A stretch of DNA of 39,741 bases from Teichococcus wenyumeiae. Lineage in GTDB: Bacteria; Pseudomonadota; Alphaproteobacteria; Acetobacterales; Acetobacteraceae. The DNA lies in contig NZ_RFLX01000030.1 in NCBI RefSeq assembly GCF_003696345.1, positions 1-39,741 on the forward strand, in the 5' to 3' direction. Shown here one piece after another: positions 30,969 to 39,741 of this stretch. The first letter of the stretch is position 1. Each line of letters begins with the position of its first letter. The translations under genes and the position numbers were made by a program. A model generated the notes under the pieces. That model was given only the letters and a program-made list of their open reading frames with translations, did no database searches and had not been told where the DNA came from.

Positions 30969-32851
30969 TGGACCAGCGATTCCTGCGCCTCTACAATGAC
31001 GAGCTGGCCTATATGCGGGACATGGGCGCCGAGTTCGCCCGGGCCTTCCCGAAGATCGCTGGCCGCCTGGGCATGGAGGGCGACGAGGTCGCAGACCCCT
31101 ATGTGGAGCGGCTGATTGAAGCCTTCGCCTTCATGGCGGCGCGGGTGCAGCACAAGCTGCAGGCGCGCTTTCCCGCCTTCACGCAGCACATGCTGGAACA
31201 GGTTTATCCGCATTTCCTGGCGCCGGTGCCATCCATGGCCATCCTGCGCTTCGAGCCGGACCCGCAGGCCGGGCGACTGGACAAGGGCTTCCTGATCCCG
31301 CGCGGCACCCGCCTGTTCAGCCAGCTCGCGCCCGGCGCGGTCACGCATTGCGAGTTCCGCACCGCGCAGGATGTCCGGATCTGGCCTGTGACCATCAGTG
31401 ACGTGGATTACTATGCCGCGTCGGGTCAGGTCTCCGCCCTGGGCCTGCCGGGCGGGCCGGTGCGCGCGGCGCTGCGCATCCGCCTGCGCACCACGAACGG
31501 CCTCGGCTTTGACCGCCTGGCCTTGCGGGCGCTGACCCTGCATTGCCTCGGCGCAGGCGGCATCGGCGCGGCCACGGCCGAGCAGTTGTTAACCGACTGC
31601 ATCGGCATCGTGGCGCGCCCGGCGGAGCGGCCCTTCGCCTGGCAGGAGAACATCGCGCCCACGGCGCTGCGGCAGGTCGGGCTGGAGCCCGAGGCTGCGC
31701 TGCTGCCGCGGGTGCCGCGCTCTTTCGATGGCTACCGCCTGCTGCAGGAATATTTCGCGCTGCCGCAGCGCAGCCTCTTCGTCGAGCTGGGCGGGCTGGC
31801 GGATGCCGTGGCCCATGCCACGGGCAGCGAGATGGAGATCATTTTCGCGCTTCGCCGCGCGGAGCCGCGCCTGGAGCGGCAACTGGGCACGCAGAGTTTC
31901 GCCCTGTTCGCCACCCCCGCGATCAACCTGTTCGAGCGGCAGGCCGACCGGGTCCAGCTCAGCGATCGGCACCACGAGCACCACGTGGTGGTGGACCGGC
32001 TGCGCGGCCTGGACCTGGAACTGCACTCGATCCTCGACATGCAGGGTATCGGCGAGGGCGAGAACGCGGAGCCGGTGGAGTTCCGGCCCTTCTACAACCT
32101 CCGCGAACATGGCCAGCGTGGCGGACACCGGAGCTACTACACGCTGCGGCGCGAACAGCGGATCCTTTCGGAACAGCAGCGCCTCAACGGCGCCCGGACC
32201 AGCTATGTCGGCAGCGAGGTCTTCGTCTCGCTGGTGGATGCCGCGGCGGCGCCCTTTGCGGATACGATCCGGCAGCTGGCCATCCGCTGCCTCTGCTCCA
32301 ACCGCGACCTGCCGCTGCTGCTGCAGCCAGGCCGTGAGGAGACGGATTTCACCCTGGACAGCGGCGCGCCGGTTGCCGCAATCCGCTGCGTCGGCGTGCC
32401 GAGCCGGCCGCTTCCTTCCCCCGCCCAGGGGGATATCGGCTGGAAGCTTATCAGCCACCTGTCCCTGAACTACCTCTCGATCACAGGATCGGATGAGGAG
32501 GAGGCGCAAGGCGCCGAGGCTCTGCGGGAACTGCTCCGCCTGTATGTCAGCCCGGAGGATGTCACGGCGCTGCGGCAGATCGACGGCATCCGCGCCATCC
32601 GCTCCCGCGCGGTGGTCCGGCGTCTTCCGGGGCGCGGGCAGAGCGCGGTGGCGCGTGGCATCGAGATCACGGTAACCTTCGACGAGGCGGCATTCGAGGG
32701 CCTCGGGGTTTTTCCGCTCGGCTCCGTGCTCAGCCATCTCTTCGCGAAATATGTTTCGATCAATTCCTTCACCGAGACGGTCATGGCGAGCCTGCAGCGT
32801 GGCGAGATCCGTCGCTGGCCCATGATGACCGGCCTGCGGGCAATCGTCTGA
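30968..32851 (+). CDS. tssF: T6SS baseplate protein TssF
   Basis: The 627-residue protein is the large wedge subunit of the T6SS baseplate (VasA/ImpG family). It begins MDQRFLRLYNDELAYMRDMGAEFA with IAGRLGM and the DPYVERLIEAFAFMAARVQHKL block, then TQHMLEQVYPHFLAPVPSM, all hallmarks. The C-terminal GSVLSHLFAKYVSINSFTE is the other signature. Length is normal. It overlaps tssE and tssG by one base each, so the three baseplate genes are coupled. Confidence 0.97.
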   Translation: MDQRFLRLYNDELAYMRDMGAEFARAFPKIAGRLGMEGDEVADPYVERLIEAFAFMAARVQHKLQARFPAFTQHMLEQVYPHFLAPVPSMAILRFEPDPQAGRLDKGFLIPRGTRLFSQLAPGAVTHCEFRTAQDVRIWPVTISDVDYYAASGQVSALGLPGGPVRAALRIRLRTTNGLGFDRLALRALTLHCLGAGGIGAATAEQLLTDCIGIVARPAERPFAWQENIAPTALRQVGLEPEAALLPRVPRSFDGYRLLQEYFALPQRSLFVELGGLADAVAHATGSEMEIIFALRRAEPRLERQLGTQSFALFATPAINLFERQADRVQLSDRHHEHHVVVDRLRGLDLELHSILDMQGIGEGENAEPVEFRPFYNLREHGQRGGHRSYYTLRREQRILSEQQRLNGARTSYVGSEVFVSLVDAAAAPFADTIRQLAIRCLCSNRDLPLLLQPGREETDFTLDSGAPVAAIRCVGVPSRPLPSPAQGDIGWKLISHLSLNYLSITGSDEEEAQGAEALRELLRLYVSPEDVTALRQIDGIRAIRSRAVVRRLPGRGQSAVARGIEITVTFDEAAFEGLGVFPLGSVLSHLFAKYVSINSFTETVMASLQRGEIRRWPMMTGLRAIV

Positions 32852-33906
32852 TGGCGGGCGGCGTCCAGGCCCTGTTTGAGGCGCTGGCGGCGGAGCCGGA
32901 GGCCTTTGACCTGTTCCAGGTGCTCCGCCGCATCGATGCGCAATGTCCGGACCGGCCGCGGCTTGGCGAGTCGGCGCACCCGGCGCAGGATGCCGTTCGC
33001 ATCGGACAGCAACCGGCGATGGCCTTCGCCCCGCGCGCCATTGCCGCGCTTGAACTGGCGGAGCCGGACGGCCCCGCGCGGCTGCTGAGCTACGGTTTTG
33101 GCATGTTCGGACCAAATGGTCCGCTGCCCATGCATCTGACCGAATATGCCTTCTCCCGGATGCACCATGCCGGCGACCCCACGCTGGCACGCTTCGCCGA
33201 CATGTTTCACCATCGCATGGCTTCCCTGTTCTTCCGCGCCTGGGCGGAAAGCGAGCCGACGGTGAGCCATGACCGCCCGGGGGAGGATCGCTTCGCCACC
33301 CAGCTCGGCGCGCTGGCCGGCTTCGGCATGGCTTCGCTGCGCGGGCGGGACGGGATGCCCGATCTGGCCAAGCTGCACTTCACCGGCCGCCTCGCCGCCC
33401 ATGCCCGCAACGCCGAGGGGCTGGAAGCCATCCTCGGCGACTTCTTTTCCGCCCCGGTCCGCATCCGGGAATTCGCGCCGCAATGGATCCGCCTGCCGCA
33501 GGAGGCGCTCTGCCAGCTCGGCCGCAATCCGGAGAATGGCCGGCTGGGCAGCACGGCCATGGCTGGGGTGCGGCTGAAGGTGCATCACCACCGCTTCCGG
33601 GTGGTCGCCGGTCCGCTCAGCCTCGCCGCCTATGAACGCCTGCTGCCGGGTGCGCCAGGCCTGTTCCTGCTGGGGCAGATCAGCCGCAACTATCTCGGCG
33701 ACGAACTGGCCTGGGAAGCGAACCTGGTGCTGCACCGGGACGAGGTACCGCCGCTGCAACTGGGCCGCGCGGGGCGCCTCGGCTGGACCGGGTGGCTGGG
33801 GCGGCGGCGCGCGCCCGGGCATGCCGATGACCTCGTGACCACACCGCCGGAAACGCCTCCTCACGCCGGGAACGCGCGAGCAAACACATCCTGGAGCACC
33901 CCATGA
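32851..33906 (+). CDS. tssG: T6SS baseplate protein TssG
   Basis: The 351-residue protein (VasB/ImpH family) forms the baseplate wedge with TssF and TssE. EPEAFDLFQVLRRIDAQ near the start, FGMFGPNGPLPMHLTEYA and the FHHRMASLFFRAWAE block identify it. The C-terminal tail after LGWTGWLG is Pro/Thr-rich and not conserved. Its start overlaps the tssF stop by one base (TGATG) and its end overlaps the tssH start by 4 bp. Confidence 0.96.
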   Translation: MAGGVQALFEALAAEPEAFDLFQVLRRIDAQCPDRPRLGESAHPAQDAVRIGQQPAMAFAPRAIAALELAEPDGPARLLSYGFGMFGPNGPLPMHLTEYAFSRMHHAGDPTLARFADMFHHRMASLFFRAWAESEPTVSHDRPGEDRFATQLGALAGFGMASLRGRDGMPDLAKLHFTGRLAAHARNAEGLEAILGDFFSAPVRIREFAPQWIRLPQEALCQLGRNPENGRLGSTAMAGVRLKVHHHRFRVVAGPLSLAAYERLLPGAPGLFLLGQISRNYLGDELAWEANLVLHRDEVPPLQLGRAGRLGWTGWLGRRRAPGHADDLVTTPPETPPHAGNARANTSWSTP

Positions 33907-36536
33907 CGGGCATCAGCCGCCAGAGCCTTTTTGGCAAGCTCAACCCCACCTGCTACCGCGCGCTGGAAACGGCGACCGCCTTCTGCAAGCTGCGCGGCCA
34001 CGCCTATGTAGAACTGGTTCACTGGCTGCATCAGCTTCTCGCGCTACCGGATTCTGATATCCGCCGCATCCTCGCCGACAGCGGGCTGGATGCGGGGCGC
34101 CTGGGCCGCGACGTCACCCGCGCGCTGGACGGGCTGCCGCGCGGGGCCACCGTTGTGTCCGACTTCTCCGCGCATGTGGAGGATGCGGCCCAGGAGGCCT
34201 GGCTTGCCGCCAGCCTGGCACATGGGGCGGGGCAGATCCGCTCCGGCCATCTGCTGGAGGCCTGCCTGTCCAGCCGGGCGCTGTCGCATGTCTTGCTCGG
34301 TATCTCGGCCGAGTTCGGCAAGCTGCGGCCGGAGCTGCTGCATGATGCATTCGGCCGCATCACGCAGGCTTCGGTCGAGGAGGAACCGGCGGATCCCGCC
34401 GCGCCGGCGGCCGCGCCCCATGCCGGCGGCGCGCATGCGGCGGTGCTGGCCCGCTACACGGTGGACCTGACGGAGAGCGCCCGCGCCGGCCGGCTCGACC
34501 CGGTGATCGGCCGGGATGCGGAGATGCGCCGGCTAATCGACGTGCTGATGCGGCGGCGGCAGAACAATCCGGTGCTGACCGGCGAGGCCGGCGTCGGCAA
34601 GACGGCCATCGTCGAGGGGCTGGCGCTGAAGATCGCCGCCGGCGAGGTGCCGCCGCCGCTGCGCGATGTCGCGCTGCTGGCGCTCGACATCAGCCTGTTG
34701 CAGGCCGGCGCCGGGGTGAAGGGCGAGTTTGAGCAGCGGCTGCGCGACCTGATGGAGGCGGTGCAGGCGGCGCCGCGCCCGGTGATCCTGTTCATGGACG
34801 AGATCCACATGCTGGTGGGCGCCGGTGGGCATGAAGGCACGGGCGATGCCGCCAACCTGCTGAAACCCGCCCTGGCGCGCGGCGCGCTGCGCACCATCGG
34901 CGCCACCACCTGGGCGGAATACAAGCGCCACATCGAGAAGGACCCAGCCCTCGGCCGCCGCTTCCAGCCCATTCGCGTGGCTGAGCCGGACGACGCCTTG
35001 GCCGTGACCATGATGCGGCGCATGGCGGCGACCCTGGAGCGCCACCACGGGGTGGAAATCCTCGACGAGGCGGTGGAGGCCGCCGTCAGCCTGTCCCGCC
35101 GCTACATCCCCGCCCGGCAATTGCCGGACAAGGCGCTGAGCCTGCTGGACACCGCCTGTGCCCGCGTGGCTACCAGCCAGCACGCCCGCCCCGACCCGCT
35201 GGCGCACGCGCAGCAGCGGCTGGAGGCACTGTTGCTGGAAGGTGAGATCCTGGCACGCGAGGCCCCGGAGGGCGCCGGCCGCCGCCAGCGCCGCACAGAG
35301 GTGGAGGCGGCGAGCACCGCGGCGCGTGCCGAGGTGGCGGAACTGGAATCGCGCTGGCGGCAGGACCTGGAGCAGGTGGCGCAATTGCGCGCGGCCCGCG
35401 CTGCCCTGCGGGCGGGCCAGGGGGGAGAGGCGCCGACCCGGATCGGCACGGCCGCCACGCCGCCCCTGGTGCTAGACCGGGTGGACCACCATGCCGTCGC
35501 CGCCATCGTGCAGGACTGGACCGGCATTCCCGTCGGCCGGCTGCTGAAGGATGAGGCGGAAACCCTGCTCTCCCTCTCCGCCACGCTGGCCACCCGCGTG
35601 GTCGGCCAGGATCAGGCGCTGGAGGCCATCGCGCGGCGGGTGCAGACCAGCCGGGCGGGGCTGGAGGATCCGGCCAAGCCGATCGGCGTGTTTCTGCTCT
35701 GCGGCCCGTCCGGCGTTGGCAAGACCGAGACGGCGCTGGCACTGGCCGAGGTGCTGTTGGGCGGGGAGAGCAACCTGATCACCATCAACATGAGCGAGTT
35801 CCAGGAAGCGCATACCGTGTCCTCGCTGAAAGGCGCGCCACCCGGCTATGTCGGGCACGGGCAGGGCGGCGTGCTGACCGAGGCGGTGCGCCGGCGCCCG
35901 CATGCGGTGATCCTGCTCGACGAGGTCGAGAAGGCGCATCCGGACGTCCACAAGCTGTTCTTTCAGGTCTTCGACAAGGGCGTGATGGAGGATGGCGAGG
36001 GCCTGCGCATCGACTTCCGTAACACACTGATCCTGCTGACCTCGAATCTGGGCAGCGAGGAGATCACCCGCCTGTGCCGGCGGGAGGCGGAGAGCGCCGG
36101 TCCGGCAGGACCCGATGCGGCGGCGCTGGAAGCCGCGCTGCACCAGCCGTTGCGCCGGGTTTTCCCGCCGGCATTGCTGGGGCGCATGGTGGTGCTGCCT
36201 TATGTTCCGCTCAGCGATGCCATGCTGGAGTGGATCGTGCGGCTGCAACTCGACCGCGTAGCCGCGCGAATGATGCAGGCGCATGAGCTGCCCTTCTCCT
36301 TCAGCGATGCGGTGGTCGCGCTGATCGCCAACCGTGCCCGGCATGTGGACAGCGGCGGGCGGATGATCGACGCCATCCTGACCGGCACGGTGCTGCCCAC
36401 GATCAGCCGGCACATCCTGCTGCACCAGGGCAGCGGCCGCACACCGGGCGCCGTGCGGCTTGACGTGCGGGAGGGCGAATTCACCTATGACTTCGGCAGG
36501 TCCGGTTCCGGCGAAGCGCCGGCCGCCGCGGCCTGA
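33903..36536 (+). CDS. tssH: T6SS AAA+ unfoldase TssH (ClpV)
   Basis: The 877-residue hexameric ATPase disassembles the contracted TssB-TssC sheath for reuse. The N-terminal domain (about 1-155, binds TssC) is followed by the first AAA module with Walker A GEAGVGKT (227-234) and the MDEIHMLVGAG Walker B, a middle coiled coil (about 425-500), and the second AAA module with GPSGVGKT (601-608), LLDEVEKAHPDV and LTSNLGS. NPVLTGEAGVGKTAIVEGL and the ClpV-type spacing separate it from housekeeping ClpB. The start overlaps tssG by 4 bp and vgrG begins 23 bp after its stop. Confidence 0.97.
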   Translation: MTGISRQSLFGKLNPTCYRALETATAFCKLRGHAYVELVHWLHQLLALPDSDIRRILADSGLDAGRLGRDVTRALDGLPRGATVVSDFSAHVEDAAQEAWLAASLAHGAGQIRSGHLLEACLSSRALSHVLLGISAEFGKLRPELLHDAFGRITQASVEEEPADPAAPAAAPHAGGAHAAVLARYTVDLTESARAGRLDPVIGRDAEMRRLIDVLMRRRQNNPVLTGEAGVGKTAIVEGLALKIAAGEVPPPLRDVALLALDISLLQAGAGVKGEFEQRLRDLMEAVQAAPRPVILFMDEIHMLVGAGGHEGTGDAANLLKPALARGALRTIGATTWAEYKRHIEKDPALGRRFQPIRVAEPDDALAVTMMRRMAATLERHHGVEILDEAVEAAVSLSRRYIPARQLPDKALSLLDTACARVATSQHARPDPLAHAQQRLEALLLEGEILAREAPEGAGRRQRRTEVEAASTAARAEVAELESRWRQDLEQVAQLRAARAALRAGQGGEAPTRIGTAATPPLVLDRVDHHAVAAIVQDWTGIPVGRLLKDEAETLLSLSATLATRVVGQDQALEAIARRVQTSRAGLEDPAKPIGVFLLCGPSGVGKTETALALAEVLLGGESNLITINMSEFQEAHTVSSLKGAPPGYVGHGQGGVLTEAVRRRPHAVILLDEVEKAHPDVHKLFFQVFDKGVMEDGEGLRIDFRNTLILLTSNLGSEEITRLCRREAESAGPAGPDAAALEAALHQPLRRVFPPALLGRMVVLPYVPLSDAMLEWIVRLQLDRVAARMMQAHELPFSFSDAVVALIANRARHVDSGGRMIDAILTGTVLPTISRHILLHQGSGRTPGAVRLDVREGEFTYDFGRSGSGEAPAAAA

Positions 36537-36559
36537 GCCGGCGGCCACGGAACGAAGCC

Positions 36560-38626
36560 ATGTCCATTGCCGATGCGCCACACACGACGTCCGTGACCTC
36601 GCTGCTGCGGGACAACCGCTTCGCCGCGATCACCTCCGCAGCCTTCGCGCTCAACGATGTCAAGCTGCGCTGGCTGAAAGGCCGCGAGCGCCTCGGCGAG
36701 CCCTTCCGCTACGAGGCGAAGATCGCCAGCCGTGACCCGATCCGCAACTTTGCCCGGGTTCCCGGACAGGAGATCACGGCCGGCTTTAAGCTGCAGGACG
36801 GCACCCGCTTCCTGCACGGCATCGTCACGCGGCTGGAATATCTCGGCCTGGACGAGACGCGGCGGCCGCATTACGCCGTTGAAATCAGCTCCTGGCTGGC
36901 GCTGCTGGCCAACCGCCGCAATAGCCGGATCTTCCAGAACAAGACCAGCCTGGACATTGTCACCGCGATCTTCGGGGAACACCGCGGCAGCTTCAAGAAC
37001 CGCACCACCGCCCGGCCGCCGCGGCGCGAATACTGCGTGCAGTACGATGAAACGGATCTCGACTTCGTCAGCCGGCTGCTGGAGCAGGACGGGATCTATT
37101 ATTATTTCGAGCATACGGAAGGGCAGCACGACCTCGTGCTCATGGACAACGCGGCGAGCCACCCGGACAGCCGGCCCGATACGGTGGAAACCCACCTCAA
37201 CCTGAAGGCCTTCGGCTACCTCGACGACGTGTTCTGGCATTGGCGGGAGACCGCTACTCTCGGTCCTGCCAAGGTGGTGCTGGACGATTACGACGAGGAG
37301 AAGCCGACGGCGCAGCTCATGGCGCTCGGGCCTGTCGCACCGGTCGCCACCGGCGGCATCCCCACGCTCAACAGCATCTCGGCCACGCCGCCCCGGCAGG
37401 GTAGCGGCGGCCGCACCGGTACCGCCGAAGCCGATACCCTGCCGGGCGGCGGCGCGTCGGCCAGCGAGGTCTTCACCTATCCCGGCCGCTACCGGGAACG
37501 GCGTGACGGCGAGTTCTACGCGGCCATCCGCGCGGAAGAGATCGCCTGCCGCGCCTACCGCGTGCATGTCGAGGGCAGCGCCCGGCAGGTCACCACCGGC
37601 TCGGTGTTCAAGGCCGCCAATCCTTTCGACATCGCGGACAAGGCCATGGCGCCGCCGCCCGTCGAGCGCTTCCTCGCGATTGCTACGGAGATCGAAGTGT
37701 TCGGCGATCTCGGCGAGGTGCCAGAGGATAGCGAGGGCGAGCCGCGGCTCTATCGCAGCATTGTCGAGGCCATGCCGACGGTGACGCAGTTCCGCCCGCC
37801 GCTGCGCACGCCGCGCCCCGTGGCCGGCGGGCCGCAGACAGCGGTTGTGGTGGGCCGGCCGGGCGAAACCATCACCACCGACCGCCTCGGCCGCGTGAAG
37901 GTGCAGTTCTTCTGGGACCGTGAGGGCCGGCGGGACGAGAACAGTTCCTGCTGGGTCCGGGTGGCGCAGAGCTGGGCGGGCAAGGGCTTTGGCGCCCTGG
38001 TCACACCGCGCGTGGGGCAGGAGGTGGTGGTCGCCTTCCGCCATGGCGACTTCGACCGGCCGTTGGTCATGGGTGCGGTCTATAACGGCGCCAACCTGCC
38101 GCCCGAAAACCTGCCCGACCATGCCACCCGCTCCACCTTCCATACCCGTACCGACGGCGGTGGTACCGCCGGTACCTATAACGAGCTGCGTTTCGAGGAC
38201 CGGGCGGGCGCAGAGAACGTGCACCTGCGGGCACAGCGCAACCATACCGCCGATGTCACCCGCCTCTTCGCCCTGTCGGCCGGACGCAGCGCTGCACTCT
38301 CCGCGCGTGAGATCGCCGTGGTCGAGAGCACGCCTGTCCCCGGCGCGAAGCTCGGCAGCCGCATCGAGGTGACTCCGTGGGGCATCGCCCTGCGCGTGAT
38401 GAGTGGCCAGGACGAGCAGTGCATCCTGATCGGGCCTGAGGGCATCACCGTGAATGGCCAAAACATCCGGTTGATGTCATCGGGTCCTTTGCTGGTTTCC
38501 CCGGTACCGGTACCGATGCCGCCACAACTGGTCAGAGCAAGCCTGATGGCCCTCAGGGCGAACTCCCTGCAGGCACAGGTGCGCCGCGACATGGAGGCAG
38601 AAGAGGCCGCTCGGGACCAGTCATAG
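36560..38626 (+). CDS. vgrG: T6SS spike protein VgrG (TssI)
   Basis: The 688-residue protein forms the trimeric spike at the tip of the Hcp tube. The gp27-like part (about 20-390) contains FRYEAKIASRDP, VPGQEITAGF, VTRLEYLG, EYCVQYDETDLDFVSRLLEQDGIYYYF; the gp5 OB-fold region carries DRLGRVKVQFFWDREGR and CWVRVAQSWAG. The chain ends soon after the short beta-helix region, so there is no C-terminal toxin domain and effectors would have to be carried separately. No adaptor, PAAR or immunity gene follows: the next sequence is a short ORF remnant and an IS21 element. The stop overlaps the minus-strand remnant by 6 bp. Confidence 0.96.
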   Translation: MSIADAPHTTSVTSLLRDNRFAAITSAAFALNDVKLRWLKGRERLGEPFRYEAKIASRDPIRNFARVPGQEITAGFKLQDGTRFLHGIVTRLEYLGLDETRRPHYAVEISSWLALLANRRNSRIFQNKTSLDIVTAIFGEHRGSFKNRTTARPPRREYCVQYDETDLDFVSRLLEQDGIYYYFEHTEGQHDLVLMDNAASHPDSRPDTVETHLNLKAFGYLDDVFWHWRETATLGPAKVVLDDYDEEKPTAQLMALGPVAPVATGGIPTLNSISATPPRQGSGGRTGTAEADTLPGGGASASEVFTYPGRYRERRDGEFYAAIRAEEIACRAYRVHVEGSARQVTTGSVFKAANPFDIADKAMAPPPVERFLAIATEIEVFGDLGEVPEDSEGEPRLYRSIVEAMPTVTQFRPPLRTPRPVAGGPQTAVVVGRPGETITTDRLGRVKVQFFWDREGRRDENSSCWVRVAQSWAGKGFGALVTPRVGQEVVVAFRHGDFDRPLVMGAVYNGANLPPENLPDHATRSTFHTRTDGGGTAGTYNELRFEDRAGAENVHLRAQRNHTADVTRLFALSAGRSAALSAREIAVVESTPVPGAKLGSRIEVTPWGIALRVMSGQDEQCILIGPEGITVNGQNIRLMSSGPLLVSPVPVPMPPQLVRASLMALRANSLQAQVRRDMEAEEAARDQS

Positions 38627-38791
38627 CGGCATCGTCAACTTACCGACCTCGGCGCGGCGACGCGGACGGATGGGCAGCCGGATCAAGGGCGACCAGGCCG
38701 GCGCGGCGAGCCCGCTGACTTCGAACCAGACGCTGAACGCCCGTGCCCGCGCGGCGCGGTACTCGCTGGCGGTGACATCCTTGTGGCGAAG
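38621..38791 (-). pseudogene. C-terminal ORF remnant cut by IS21, unidentified
   Basis: On the minus strand an open frame crosses the IS21 left end at 38792. The part outside the element encodes about 55 residues including DVTASEYRAARARAFSVW and AAPAWSPLIRLPIRPRRRAE, ending in a stop that overlaps the vgrG stop. It looks more protein-like than the shadow frames around it, so it may be the tail of a convergent gene broken by the insertion. I cannot assign a family, and it may also be chance coding. Confidence 0.3.
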
Positions 38792-39741
38792 TGTTGATTT
38801 TCGGTGAGACCTGACCCGGGAATGGTCAGAGTTTTCGCTGAGAAATGACCCGTGTCTGTTCACCTCCTCGGCCAAACGGTCGGGGTGATCGGAGTGATCG
38901 ACATGGAGTTGTTGAGCGTGATCCGCCGGTGGCATTACCGGGACCGTATTCCGATCCGCGAGATTGAGAGGCGCACAGGCCTGTCGCGGAACACGATCCG
39001 CAAATACCTGCGGTCGAACACTGTTGAAGTGAAGTTCAAGGTTCCCGAGCGCCCGAGCCGCCTAGACCCGTTCGCCGACAGGCTGTCGGACTGGCTGAGG
39101 GTGGAGGCAGGCAAGGGGCGTAAGGGGCGCCGCACCGTGCTGCAGATCCACGCGGATCTGGTTGCCCTGGGCTATGATGGTTCCTACGCGCGGGTCGCTG
39201 CCTTTGTCCGGCGCTGGCAGGCAAGACGGGAGACGGCGCAGCGGACGACCGGGCGTGGGGTGTTCGTGCCCTTGGCCTTCCAGCCTGGCGAGGCGTTCCA
39301 GTTCGACTGGAGCGAGGACTGGGCGACGGTGGGCGGCAAGCGGATCAAGTTGCAGGCAGCGCATACCAAGCTGTCGCACAGCCGGGCTTTCGTCATCCGG
39401 GCCTACAAGCTGCAAACCCACGAGATGCTGTTCGACGCCCTGGCCGAGGCATTCCGCGTGCTGGGCGGCGTGCCGCGGCGCGGCATCTTCGACAACATGA
39501 GAACCGCGGTCGACCGCGTTGGAACAGGAAAGGTGAGGCAGGTCAACGCGCGGTTCGCGGCCATGGCCAGCCACTACCTGTTCGAGGCGACGTTCTGTAA
39601 CCCGGCCTCGGGCTGGGAGAAGGGTCAGGTCGAGAAAAACGTGCAGGACGCCAGGCGGCAGATCTGGCAGGGCATGCCGCCGTTCGCGGATCTGCCCGCC
39701 CTCAATGCGTGGCTGGAGGCCCGCTGCATCGAGCGCTGGAG
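38792..39741 (+). mobile_element. IS21-family insertion sequence, left end (runs off window)
   Basis: The element begins TGTTGATTTTCGG at 38792, the usual TGT start of IS21 ends. Two 21-bp direct repeats, 18 of 21 positions identical, lie at 38798-38818 and 38832-38852 (core TTTTCG.TGAGA..TGACCCG), the multiple terminal repeats to which IstA binds. The istA gene follows in the plus direction; istB and the right end lie outside the window. Confidence 0.85.
38903..39741 (+). CDS. istA: IS21-family transposase IstA (partial)
   Basis: About 279 residues are visible before the window ends, with no frame interruption. MELLSVIRRWHYRDRIPIREI and RTGLSRNTIRKYLRS form the N-terminal helix-turn-helix; the catalytic core starts with FQPGEAFQFDWSEDWA (first Asp), then FDALAEAFRVLGGVPRRGIFDNMRTAVD (second Asp), and GWEKGQVEKNVQDARR holds the Glu, so the DDE triad is intact so far. 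The ATG at 38903 has GGAG 8 bases upstream. The copy looks young and possibly active, in contrast with the decayed IS5 and IS6 copies at the left end. Confidence 0.93.
   Translation, partial: MELLSVIRRWHYRDRIPIREIERRTGLSRNTIRKYLRSNTVEVKFKVPERPSRLDPFADRLSDWLRVEAGKGRKGRRTVLQIHADLVALGYDGSYARVAAFVRRWQARRETAQRTTGRGVFVPLAFQPGEAFQFDWSEDWATVGGKRIKLQAAHTKLSHSRAFVIRAYKLQTHEMLFDALAEAFRVLGGVPRRGIFDNMRTAVDRVGTGKVRQVNARFAAMASHYLFEATFCNPASGWEKGQVEKNVQDARRQIWQGMPPFADLPALNAWLEARCIERW

Noticed and set aside
36485-38461. 658-codon minus-strand open frame opposite vgrG
   Set aside because: Composition of an antisense shadow and no domain; vgrG covers the same bases.
1-39741. CRISPR arrays and tRNA or rRNA genes
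   Set aside because: No regularly spaced repeats and no cloverleaf or rRNA-like stretch was noticed by eye; a tRNA search program was not available.

Overview
The window is high-GC DNA with many 1-4 bp gene overlaps. Gene content suggests an alphaproteobacterium, most likely Acetobacteraceae such as Roseomonas: an AarC-like acetate/succinate CoA-transferase, an isoquinoline 1-oxidoreductase-type molybdoenzyme, and a type VI secretion system (T6SS) that has no visible TssJ and carries kinase, phosphatase and FHA regulators. The taxon is inferred from gene content only. No tRNA, rRNA or CRISPR array was recognised.

Left flank, 1-4004. This part is worn by insertion sequences. It holds an IS5-type transposase stub (431-613), an intact CoA-transferase (997-2544), a degenerate IS6-family element with both inverted repeats visible (2551-3383), and a decayed iorAB pair: a large subunit cut off by the IS6 element and a frameshifted 2Fe-2S subunit that has lost a cluster cysteine.

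Middle, 4005-10427. A 776-bp stretch with no recognised gene is followed by a translationally coupled minus-strand operon: di-heme cytochrome c peroxidase, a VirA-like hybrid histidine kinase with a degenerate receiver, and an OmpR-type response regulator. A LysR regulator follows.

T6SS locus, 10641-38626. Two divergent units start from a 247-bp region at 26512-26758. The rightward unit is tssA-tssB-tssC-hcp-tssE-tssF-tssG-tssH(clpV)-vgrG: sheath, tube, baseplate, unfoldase and spike. The leftward unit is tssK-tagH(FHA)-tssL-tssM-tagF and then continues, same strand and tightly packed, into five unusual genes: an unknown 392-aa protein; a stand-alone LanM-type (DUF4135) Ser/Thr dehydratase with every catalytic residue I could map retained; a secreted pseudo-caspase with a peptidoglycan-binding domain; a membrane heme-c (DUF3365) sensor with HAMP but no output domain; and a Ser/Thr protein kinase. 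A PP2C phosphatase gene converges on the kinase.

How they may work together (inference). Kinase, phosphatase, FHA protein and TssL form the known phospho-threonine switch of T6SS assembly. The heme-HAMP protein beside the kinase could be its redox input. The LanM-like enzyme is the exciting part: this fold phosphorylates Ser/Thr and then eliminates the phosphate to a dehydroamino acid. It could therefore modify a T6SS component, an effector or the neighbouring 392-aa protein irreversibly, and I know of no described T6SS with such an enzyme.

Right flank. Directly after vgrG, where effector genes are expected, there is only a short ORF remnant and then the left end of an IS21 element whose istA gene runs off the window.
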